Source: Prosthecobacter sp. (GTDB lineage: Bacteria; Verrucomicrobiota; Verrucomicrobiia; Verrucomicrobiales; Verrucomicrobiaceae). From it: DNA of 64,000 nt. Shown piece by piece: positions 9,752 to 17,184 of this stretch. The DNA is taken from NCBI GenBank assembly GCA_030833205.1, contig JAURHS010000001.1:18623-82622 (forward strand), in the 5' to 3' direction. Under the pieces are notes generated by a model. That model had not been told where the DNA came from. It searched no databases and saw only the letters and a program-made list of their open reading frames with translations. Within the stretch, counting starts at the first letter, position 1, and each line of letters opens with the position of its first letter. The position numbers and the translations under genes are program-made.

Positions 9752-10672
9752 ATGAGCGCCTTGCAGAGAAGCTGCCTGCTGATTTTCGTCGGTCTGCCGA
9801 TGGTCTTGGCTGGCTGCGCAAGCCGAGGCTTTCAACGCTTCGAACCCCTACAGGAGCCACTCTCACTCTGCGCACAGGGCAGTGAACTGGTTCAAGACTT
9901 TGCCAACCAATGGAGTCGGGAAGCCTATCAGGAAAACCATGCCCAAGACGCAACGCAGCACCCCATTGACAGCCTCCTGATCCAGCCCAGTGCCTCCAAG
10001 CCCCTGCATGGTTTGGCAGCTCCCGCGCACTGGCAGGGAGAGGCCACTCTCGAAGAGATCAGCGTCTTTCATGCCCTGATGCTTGAGCATTGGCAACGCT
10101 GCCGCGAGCTGGAAAACGGGAACCACGAGGACATTCGGCGTCTCGAACAAAGCGCAAAGGCTCTGGCCCAGACGGCAAACTCCATGGCGCGCCAGCGCGG
10201 ATCTTCCCTGCCGGAGGCCTCCGTCGCCGCAGCTCTTGGGGCAATGGCGCAGGAGCGCGTGACCAGCCTCCGCCGCAGACACAGCCTACACGCGGCGCGT
10301 CAGGTTCAACCCGTGCTTGCCCTTTGGATTGAAGTGCAGCGCGGGCTGTTGGGCGCCAATCGCGCCGCCATTCAGATCGCGTACTCGCAACGCAGCGAAA
10401 CGCTGGTGCAATCCTGGTTGGCGGCCAGCGCGGAAAAAAAGACCAAATTCTCCACCAGCCTGATGGAGCTCAACGACCGCTATGCCACGCAAATGCGGCT
10501 GATCGGGGCCACCGACGCCTGCCTGCAAACCCTCGCGGAGTGCAACTCCCACCTCGCTGATGTGGACGGGCAGCAGAGTGGTGGCGCCGCCCACCGCCAA
10601 CTTCACCTCGCCAGCATGCGACTCGCCCAATGCTGCCTCAACTGGCCGAAGCGCACCCGGCTCGCGCCATAA
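9752..10672 (+). CDS. putative lipoprotein, helical, unknown function
   Basis: The 306-residue protein, started at the ATG at 9752, has a lipoprotein signal with a hydrophobic stretch and the lipobox LAGC (Cys near residue 21). The mature part is almost entirely alpha-helical by composition, rich in Ala, Gln, Leu and Arg, with long amphipathic stretches in its second half that could form coiled coils. I recognise no family. It is followed 10 nt later by another small helical gene and then by a papain-like gene, and the three look like one unit. Confidence 0.6.
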   Translation: MSALQRSCLLIFVGLPMVLAGCASRGFQRFEPLQEPLSLCAQGSELVQDFANQWSREAYQENHAQDATQHPIDSLLIQPSASKPLHGLAAPAHWQGEATLEEISVFHALMLEHWQRCRELENGNHEDIRRLEQSAKALAQTANSMARQRGSSLPEASVAAALGAMAQERVTSLRRRHSLHAARQVQPVLALWIEVQRGLLGANRAAIQIAYSQRSETLVQSWLAASAEKKTKFSTSLMELNDRYATQMRLIGATDACLQTLAECNSHLADVDGQQSGGAAHRQLHLASMRLAQCCLNWPKRTRLAP

Positions 10673-10682
10673 ACCCATCCCA

Positions 10683-11042
10683 ATGCTCCAAACCATGGCC
10701 GCAAGCGACAAGAATCTCCTGCTCGATAAAATCGCCATTGCCTGCAATCGCGCCACTCATCTGCATGCCTTGTGCTCAAGGCTGGGTCAGGTCGAGTCTG
10801 CAGCGGCGGCGGCACGCCGCCGTGAGCGGCTGCAGCTCGAGGCCAATCATCTTCTTGGCAATTATTATGCGCATTGGAACGGCGATCTGCGCGAGGCCAG
10901 ACAATTGCTCGATGCAGCCAACAAGACCCTGGATGGGTACCTGCAGGACATTGAAAACCGAATTGATCTTGCCGAGAGCATCGCCAAAGCCGGAGTGGTG
11001 CTTGATGGCGCCATCGGAATCGCCGCCAAGCTCGCAGGTTGA
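10683..11042 (+). CDS. small helical protein, unknown function
   Basis: The 119-residue protein starts at the ATG at 10683, 10 nt after the lipoprotein gene. It has no signal peptide and no membrane segment apart from a weakly hydrophobic Ala/Gly/Ile-rich C-terminus. The body is a continuous set of charged amphipathic helices (Ala, Arg, Leu, Glu). No family is recognised. Its close spacing suggests a functional partner of the upstream lipoprotein. Confidence 0.5.
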   Translation: MLQTMAASDKNLLLDKIAIACNRATHLHALCSRLGQVESAAAAARRRERLQLEANHLLGNYYAHWNGDLREARQLLDAANKTLDGYLQDIENRIDLAESIAKAGVVLDGAIGIAAKLAG

Positions 11043-11103
11043 CCTGAGCTTGACGATTGCCTGCTCCCTGATTTCAGCCTCAACACCCCGCCCATGATTC
11101 CGC

Positions 11104-11751
11104 ATGAACTTGATCGCATTCCCAGACCTCGACATGCAGGCTTACGCCGGCTTCCGCAATGAGCTGCGCACTGGTGACCTCCTCTTTGCCAGTGGCCAAA
11201 GGGCCTTCTCCCGCATGGTGCAGCAGGCCAGCCAATGCTGTTGGGACCATGTTGCCCTGATCTGGCGGCTTGAACCCTTTGACAGGCTGATGGTGCTGGA
11301 AAGCCACGAACATCACGGCGTGCGCGTGCTGCCACTGAGCCGCTTTGTCCGTTCGTACGAAGGTGGCACGCGCGGCTTCGAGGGACGCCTGGCAGTGGCC
11401 AGACACCGGCGCTTCGCAGAGTGCGCCAGCAGCGATGCTCTGCGTCAAATGGCAGATTATGCCTGGTCTGCGTTGGGGCAACCAGCCAGCCGGGAACGCT
11501 CGGAGGTGCTCATCGCCCGGGTGTTCTCACCTGCACTTCACCTGCACTGTCGCCCAGAGGCTGGAGAGCTTTGCTGGCTGAGTGCAGAGTTTGTGGCAGG
11601 CTGCTATCAATGCTTGGGCCTGCACCTTCAGGTTGACCCTCAAGAGCAGCCGGTGACGCCAGCGGCCTTCGCGCAGGACCCCAATCTGCTCTGGCTATGC
11701 GAACTTGAAGTGGAGCAGGAATGGCGAGGCCGAGGCACAACAACGGACTGA
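11104..11751 (+). CDS. YiiX/YaeF-like permuted papain-fold protein with Ser in place of the catalytic Cys
   Basis: The 215-residue protein resembles the permuted NlpC/P60 (YiiX/YaeF, C92-like) family. It has an RTGDLLFASG start, then FSRMVQQASQCCWDHVALI, which matches the family's region ending in the conserved His (His49). The C-terminal helix reads LSAEFVAGCY, where the family normally has a CSELVAxxY pattern. Aligned this way, the nucleophile Cys is Ser160; the codon is AGT, one base from TGT. Cys157, Cys167 and Cys170 lie nearby but are off register. It may be inactive or use Ser. No signal peptide is visible. It follows two unknown genes on the same strand. Confidence 0.6.
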   Translation: MNLIAFPDLDMQAYAGFRNELRTGDLLFASGQRAFSRMVQQASQCCWDHVALIWRLEPFDRLMVLESHEHHGVRVLPLSRFVRSYEGGTRGFEGRLAVARHRRFAECASSDALRQMADYAWSALGQPASRERSEVLIARVFSPALHLHCRPEAGELCWLSAEFVAGCYQCLGLHLQVDPQEQPVTPAAFAQDPNLLWLCELEVEQEWRGRGTTTD

Positions 11752-11769
11752 GCCCAAGCCCTGGGGCCC

Positions 11770-12894
11770 TTAGAGAGTAAAGGCAGGCAACTTCACAATC
11801 TTGCCACCTGCCATCGCCGACTCGTGCGCGCAGAGGCCCACGCAGGTCCAGTTGGCCGACTGCTTGGCATTGGGGAAGGGGTCGCGGCCCTGAGCTAATG
11901 CCATCGCAAACTCATTGGCCAAATGCGGGTGGCTGCCGCCATGGCCGCTGCCTTGGGTGAAGCTCAGGTGGGTCTTCTTCGCCAGATCATAGACACCCTT
12001 TGTCGTGAAGCGACGGATGGAAGCTGGAAGGCGCTTGGCGTAATCCGGAGCCTTGACCAGCTTCGGAATCTTGTGCTCTGGCAGTTTGGCGCGGTGCATG
12101 ACCAGTGGCTCATGCTCGATCAGCGGCCACTCGATGCTGGCCTTGTCGCCATAGACATCAATGCTCTCGCGGTATTGACGGGCGGTGTCAAAGAGGCTTC
12201 GAATTACCCGTGCGCTGACATCGCTGTTCTTGAACTTCACATGGGCGGTCTCCACCGCGAAGGGCGAGCCATAATGCTTGATGAGTTCCTTGCGCACCGT
12301 GCCTGATCCGAAACAGCTCACATACTCCGCAGGTGTTCCCGCCAGCGCTGCCACGGGCCCCACGCAATGCGTGGCGTACCACATTGGAGGCAGGCCTGGC
12401 CAGTAATTGGGCCATCCGTCCATGTCCTGCTGATGACTGGCCTGCAGGAACTGCAGCCTGCCCAGGGTGCCCTTGTCGAGCTGCTCCTTCATGAAGAGGA
12501 ACTCGCGAGCATAGACCACAGTCTCCATCATCATGTATTTGAGGCCGGTCTTTTTGACCAGCTCGCAGATCTTGCGGCAATCCTCAATGCTGGTGGCCAT
12601 CGGCACTGTGCAGGCCACATGCTTGCCTGCCTTCAGGGCCTCGATGGACATCCAACCGTGATCGGGGATCGGCGAGTTGATGTGCACGGCGTCTACCTTG
12701 GGGTCCTTGAGCAGCTTGCGAAAGTCATCATAGCGAACATCAATGCCAAAGGCGTCGCCGACCGCATTGAGCTTGCGGGGATCGCGTTGGCAGATGGCAT
12801 AGCAGGTGGTATGCGGATGGCGCTGCCAAATGGGGATGAATTCGGCACCGAAACCGAGACCAACAACGGCGATGTTGAAGCGTGGAGTGGACAT
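11770..12894 (-). CDS. Gfo/Idh/MocA family oxidoreductase
   Basis: The protein has 374 residues from the ATG at 12894, with the Rossmann loop VVGLGFGAEF right at the N-terminus. It keeps the family's first domain, with HINSPIPDHG, and the second domain with catalytic-type HQQDMDGWPNYWPG. In place of the usual EKP motif it reads CTVPMA, a variation seen in some branches. Dense Gly/His motifs near the C-terminus (GSGHGGSHPH) are typical of a PVC subgroup. Cytoplasmic by the lack of a signal. It is downstream of the FKBP gene on the same strand but separated by 111 nt. Confidence 0.85.
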   Translation of the reverse strand: MSTPRFNIAVVGLGFGAEFIPIWQRHPHTTCYAICQRDPRKLNAVGDAFGIDVRYDDFRKLLKDPKVDAVHINSPIPDHGWMSIEALKAGKHVACTVPMATSIEDCRKICELVKKTGLKYMMMETVVYAREFLFMKEQLDKGTLGRLQFLQASHQQDMDGWPNYWPGLPPMWYATHCVGPVAALAGTPAEYVSCFGSGTVRKELIKHYGSPFAVETAHVKFKNSDVSARVIRSLFDTARQYRESIDVYGDKASIEWPLIEHEPLVMHRAKLPEHKIPKLVKAPDYAKRLPASIRRFTTKGVYDLAKKTHLSFTQGSGHGGSHPHLANEFAMALAQGRDPFPNAKQSANWTCVGLCAHESAMAGGKIVKLPAFTL

Positions 12895-13005
12895 GGGAGA
12901 GACTGGTGAGCGCAAAGCGGTTACAGCCCGTTAGTTAAGTCCCGAGCGGCCCGCCGTTGTTACGACAAAATTTGGGTGAAATCGGACAGGACACTGAACC
13001 AAGGC

Positions 13006-13401
13006 TCAACTGACCTTGAAGAGCTCGACATCAAAGATCAACGCCTCATTGGGGCCGATGTCGCGCCCTGCTCCACGCGGTCCATAGGCCAGGCGTGAAG
13101 GGATGAAGAAGCGGAATTTGGAGCCTTCCTTCATGAGCTGCACGCCTTCAGTCCAACCCGCAATCACCCGATTGAGGGGAAACTCAATGGTCTCACCACG
13201 GCGATAGCTGCTGTCAAATACCGTGCCGCTGATCAACCGGCCCTCGTAGTGGACCTCAACGGTATCGGTGGCACTGGGGCTGCGACCCTGCCCTTCCTGG
13301 AGCACAAGATACTGCAGACCGCTGGCAGTCACCTGCACTCCGGGCTTGGTGGCGTTTTCTTCGAGGAACTTCTCTCCTTTGGCCAGGGCGATGTCAGACA
13401 T
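13006..13401 (-). CDS. FKBP-type peptidyl-prolyl cis-trans isomerase
   Basis: This 131-residue protein has a short N-terminal helix (KGEKFLEENATKPGV, as in FklB/FkpA N-termini) followed by a complete FKBP domain. Domain landmarks are VEVHYEGRLISGTVFDSS, the PLNRVIAGWTEG region, FIPSRLAYGPRGAG and IFDVELFKV at the end. These include the aromatic and Asp residues that line the proline-binding pocket. It has no signal peptide, so it is probably cytoplasmic. It helps protein folding by isomerising prolyl bonds. The ATG at 13401 fits the family start. Confidence 0.93.
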   Translation of the reverse strand: MSDIALAKGEKFLEENATKPGVQVTASGLQYLVLQEGQGRSPSATDTVEVHYEGRLISGTVFDSSYRRGETIEFPLNRVIAGWTEGVQLMKEGSKFRFFIPSRLAYGPRGAGRDIGPNEALIFDVELFKVS

Positions 13402-13504
13402 GGGGGTAAATGGGGGTTGTTGCGGGTTCGAAGCCTAGCGCAGCGGGCGAGACATGCAAGGCAGCAGCTTGCAAAGCCCGGCCGTGTTCACCCGGGATCT
13501 TGGG

Positions 13505-14233
13505 CTAGCGAATGATCAGCTTAAAGGCCACCTGGCCCTGCCGGTCCTCATCATCACTGACCAGCAACTGCGCCAAATGGTGGCCGCTGCGCCACGGTGC
13601 ACCGGTGATTGGCTTGGTCTGCAGCAGATAGGCTCCCGTGCCTGCATTACGGAAGGAGCTGATGTTGTTGCTAAAGGGCGCCATTTGGCCTGGAACCTCA
13701 AAGTGCTCCATCAGGGTAAAGTGATCCTTGGTGAGGTCCACCACCGGGGCGCCCTGTGCACTCACCAACACCAGAATGTTGGCAGGCTGGGTGTTGCCGT
13801 TGGCGGCATTGCCCTGAGAGGTCTGCACACTCAGCGTCAATGCCCCGCCTGCCGCCGCCTTGCCAATGATGATCTTCTCAGCGTCTGGTGCCGCGGCTTC
13901 GCCCAACGGCGGGGCGACAGGCATGACTGGCGATGCGGACTTGATCGTCGGGGCAGCAGACAGCGCTTGAAGCGGCGTTGGCGACTTTACGATTCCCATG
14001 ACCTGTGGCAGTGCAATCGCCGCCTTCGTTGAAGCCTTTGCCGCCTTTACTGGCGCCTTTACTGGCGCCTTCTCCGCAGCCTTCACAGGGGCTGCAGTGG
14101 CCGCGGTCTTTTGCGCGGGCTTGGCAGCGATCTGCGCTTTGGGCAGCGGCTTGGCTTGGGCCTTGGGTGCGGCTTTCTCTGGCTTGGCCTTGACGGGGGC
14201 TGCCGGTTTTTTGGCGGATTGCTTGCTGGCCAT
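13505..14233 (-). CDS. Ala/Lys/Pro-rich histone H1-like tail fused to an unknown C-terminal domain
   Basis: In this 242-residue protein, the first 75-80 residues are composed almost only of Lys, Ala, Pro and Gln in irregular KAxPKA-type repeats, resembling eukaryotic H1 and bacterial histone-like tails. From about residue 80 the composition changes to a normal globular domain rich in Thr, Val, Gly and Asn, with beta-strand patterns (NILVLVSAQGAPVVDL, HHLAQLLVSDD). This looks like an Ig-like sandwich. There is no signal peptide. I do not know the function; nucleic acid binding through the basic tail is a guess. It lies 103 nt upstream of the FKBP gene. Confidence 0.6.
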   Translation of the reverse strand: MASKQSAKKPAAPVKAKPEKAAPKAQAKPLPKAQIAAKPAQKTAATAAPVKAAEKAPVKAPVKAAKASTKAAIALPQVMGIVKSPTPLQALSAAPTIKSASPVMPVAPPLGEAAAPDAEKIIIGKAAAGGALTLSVQTSQGNAANGNTQPANILVLVSAQGAPVVDLTKDHFTLMEHFEVPGQMAPFSNNISSFRNAGTGAYLLQTKPITGAPWRSGHHLAQLLVSDDEDRQGQVAFKLIIR

Positions 14234-14320
14234 GGCTGGGTTGGCTTGGGATTGGAAACCAAGAGCCTAGCGGTTGAGCCGCAGCGCTGTCGAGGAAGCC
14301 GAACCCCAAAAGCCGTCCAC

Positions 14321-15628
14321 TTATGCCTTCACCGCATACTCAAGGAACTTCGACTCAAACCTTTTGGGCAAAACGCACTGAATGTCCGCCTCGCCGCTCT
14401 CATAGTCCTCTGAAAGTACCCTCCCCTGCTCATGCAAGAACGCCACGAGGTCCATGCGACTCAGGGGCAACTTCAAATGCATGCGCACCACGCGATCAAC
14501 AAGCAGGCGGTGCAGAGCCTCATGCAGGTCGCTCATGCCTTGGCCCGAGTGGACAGACAAGGCGACAGCGTCGGGAAACTGACCGCGCAACCAAGTCAGG
14601 CGCTCGGCGTCCACCAGATCCATCTTGTTGAGCACAATCAGCACGCGCTTGTCTGCCGCACCCAATTCCCGCAGCACCTGCGCCGTAGTTTGGTAAAACT
14701 CCAGAATCTGAGAAGAGCCGGCATCGAGAACATGAATGAGAAAGTCTGCCAACACCGCCTCCTCAAGGGTGGCGCGAAAACTCTGCACCAAGTCGTGCGG
14801 CAAATGACGGACAAAACCAACGGTGTCGGTGACCAACAGCGCTTGGCCGTCGGGCAACTCCATGCGCCGCGTGGTGGTGTCCAGCGTGGCAAACACCTGA
14901 TCTTCGACAAACACATTGGACTGGGTCAGCGCATTGAGCAGCGAGGACTTGCCCGCATTGGTGTAGCCAACAATGGCAGCATGCGGCAGAGGCACTCGCG
15001 AGCGCTCCTTGCGCATGGTGTCGCGCTGGCGCTTGACCTCTTCGAGCTCGGCGCGGACCCGGTCCAACCTGCGGTAGGCCAGACGGCGGTCCACTTCCAG
15101 CTGCGTCTCTCCCTCGCCACGGGCAGCACCAGCGCCACCCGCTCCACCGCCTGCGCCACCACCCTGACGGTCCAAGTGCGCCCACAGCCGAGTGAGTCTG
15201 GGCAGCGAGTATTCCAAGCGCGCCAGTTCCACCTGCAACCTTGCTTCGCGCGTTTGCGCGCGTTGATTGAAAATATCGAGAATGACTTCGTGACGATCAA
15301 TGACGCAAAGCTTGGATTCCGCCTCCCAGGCGCGCTGCTGTGCCGGTGAAAGCTCGTGATCGAAAATCACCGCCTCGGCCTGCAGGTCACGGGCGCGCTG
15401 CATCAGCTCTGCCGCCTTTCCCTTGCCGATGAGGTAGCGCGGGTTGAACTCGCGCAGCATGACCATCTCTGTGCCTACGATGGCAATGCCCAGGGTCTCG
15501 ACCAGTTGCACCAACTCCTTGAGCAACTCCGCAGCCTGCGAGGCCTGCCGGCGATCTGCACACACCCCCACCAGGAAGGCGCGTTCAACCTGCTGGGGCT
15601 TGTCGCGGATGTCAATCATGGCTGGCAT
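14321..15628 (-). CDS. hflX: GTPase HflX
   Basis: HflX is a ribosome-associated GTPase that splits or rescues stalled ribosomes. The protein has about 435 residues from the ATG at 15628 (ATG at 15619 is nearly as good). It has the N-terminal HflX domain ending in a glycine-rich linker (the GGAGG repeat region), the signature ARGEGETQLE, a coiled-coil segment of Arg/Glu/Lys, and a G domain with GYTNAGKSSL (G1), DTVGF (G3) and NKMD (G4). The C-terminal domain is short. It stands alone on the minus strand with no hfq upstream. Confidence 0.94.
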   Translation of the reverse strand: MPAMIDIRDKPQQVERAFLVGVCADRRQASQAAELLKELVQLVETLGIAIVGTEMVMLREFNPRYLIGKGKAAELMQRARDLQAEAVIFDHELSPAQQRAWEAESKLCVIDRHEVILDIFNQRAQTREARLQVELARLEYSLPRLTRLWAHLDRQGGGAGGGAGGAGAARGEGETQLEVDRRLAYRRLDRVRAELEEVKRQRDTMRKERSRVPLPHAAIVGYTNAGKSSLLNALTQSNVFVEDQVFATLDTTTRRMELPDGQALLVTDTVGFVRHLPHDLVQSFRATLEEAVLADFLIHVLDAGSSQILEFYQTTAQVLRELGAADKRVLIVLNKMDLVDAERLTWLRGQFPDAVALSVHSGQGMSDLHEALHRLLVDRVVRMHLKLPLSRMDLVAFLHEQGRVLSEDYESGEADIQCVLPKRFESKFLEYAVKA

Positions 15629-15698
15629 CCTTAGCCCCCATTGGCCTTGGATGCAAAGCAAGGCTTGGAACAACCTCCAATCCCCAGCCGATCAGAAC

Positions 15699-17138
15699 TC
15701 AGAAGGATTCCGGCACTTCGAATCCCTTGCGGTCCTCGCGGCGCCACAGGCGCAAGGCCTCGGCTGTGGCGCTGGAGGCAGCGAGGCTTTCCGCGGCCAC
15801 ATCCAGCTCGAGCATGGCCCCGACCTTCCAGTCGCCCTTGGCCAAGGTGATTTCGTTGGCGGCAAGGTGCGCCGGCAGGTCTTCAAAGATCTCGGCCCAT
15901 GGCTTGAAGGAGGCCAAGGCTGCGCGCGAACGATCCAAATCCCCATCCTGGCCCAACTGCCATGAGAGGTTGCCAAGGTGACACCAGGCACTGGAGTAAT
16001 GGATTTGTTCCACCTCAGCCTTCAAGTCGGTGCGTTTGCGACTGCGCACCGCATCAATGAAGTTCGCCGCATGCGTGGCGCCACCATTGCCCTTGAACTT
16101 GGCCAGCACCTTGCCCTGGGCATCGTAGGCCGTGCCGCCGCCTCGGCCTCCGGCATAGTAGCCATTTTCACACTCAATGATCAGGAAGGCGTTGCTGCGG
16201 CGACGCCAGTAGACATCACCGGCCTTCATGCCCTTTTTGCGCGGCAGATTGTGGACATCCATCACGACGGGTACATCCCCTGTGTCGAAGTAAATGCTGT
16301 GGGTATTTGGAGTTTGCCCCGCATCGTTCCAACCCAGTCGGCCTCCACAGGCCAACACGCGTTTGGGCAGAGTGATGCGATCACGCCAGACGATGTTGCG
16401 CAGGTCGTCGAGAATGTGGGGGCCCCAATTGCCCAGCTCTCCATTGCCGGTGTTCCAATCCCAGTGCCAGTCGTAGTGCAGCTTCTCACGGTAAATCGGC
16501 TGGTCCTGCGCAGGTCCAAGCCAGAATTGATAATCCAACCCTGCCGGCGGCGTCAGAGGTGTGCTGCGTTTGCCGATGGTGGCGCGCATGCTGTAATGGT
16601 TGCAGCGCACATGGCGCATGGCTCCCAGATCGCCACGATCCAAAAAGGCCTTGAGCTCGTCATGGAAGGGATCGCTGCGCTGCTGGGTGCCTCCCTGAAC
16701 AATGCGGTTGAAATGTCTCGCGGCGCGCACCAGCTGCCGACCTTCCCAGATGTTCTGCGAGACGGGTTTTTCCACATAGACATCCTTGCCTGCCTGCATG
16801 GCCCAGATGCTGGCCAGCACATGCCAGTGATTGCCAGTGGAGACCACCACCACATTGACGCTATCGTCTTCCAGCGCCCGGCGAAAATCCTGTGTCACTT
16901 GTGCCTGCGGATAACGGGCCTTGGCCTTATCCAAGGCCGCCTGATCGGGATCACACAACCATGCAATTTCCACTCCAGGCACCTTGGCCATGCGCGAGGC
17001 GTTGCCACTGCCCTGACCGCCAAGGCCAATGCTGGCAACACGAATGCGGTCGTTGGCTCCGAGCACACGGCTGGCACTCAGGGCACTGATTCCAAGGGCG
17101 GCTTGTCCAAGCCATTGACGACGAGTCTTGTGGTTCAT
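15699..17138 (-). CDS. secreted Gfo/Idh/MocA family oxidoreductase
   Basis: The protein has 479 residues from the ATG at 17138, which places a Tat-type leader (TRRQWLG then a hydrophobic Ala/Leu stretch ending at an Ala-x-Ala-like site) at the N-terminus. The frame runs open to 17405, but that extra part is not protein-like. The Rossmann loop is VASIGLGGQGSG, the lysine motif YVEKPVS is present, and the second domain carries the HYDWHWDWNTGNGELGNWG region typical of the secreted PVC subgroup. It probably oxidises a sugar or glycoside in the periplasm with a bound cofactor. It lies 46 nt downstream of ilvD. Confidence 0.88.
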   Translation of the reverse strand: MNHKTRRQWLGQAALGISALSASRVLGANDRIRVASIGLGGQGSGNASRMAKVPGVEIAWLCDPDQAALDKAKARYPQAQVTQDFRRALEDDSVNVVVVSTGNHWHVLASIWAMQAGKDVYVEKPVSQNIWEGRQLVRAARHFNRIVQGGTQQRSDPFHDELKAFLDRGDLGAMRHVRCNHYSMRATIGKRSTPLTPPAGLDYQFWLGPAQDQPIYREKLHYDWHWDWNTGNGELGNWGPHILDDLRNIVWRDRITLPKRVLACGGRLGWNDAGQTPNTHSIYFDTGDVPVVMDVHNLPRKKGMKAGDVYWRRRSNAFLIIECENGYYAGGRGGGTAYDAQGKVLAKFKGNGGATHAANFIDAVRSRKRTDLKAEVEQIHYSSAWCHLGNLSWQLGQDGDLDRSRAALASFKPWAEIFEDLPAHLAANEITLAKGDWKVGAMLELDVAAESLAASSATAEALRLWRREDRKGFEVPESF

Positions 17139-17184
17139 GAGGTGGGCGGGAATCTTCAACGGGAAGGGGGCGGGGCTTGTTGCA

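Noticed and set aside
15996-16012. TGTTCCACCTCAGCC as a parS half site
   Set aside because: Only the left half matches; no palindrome is formed.
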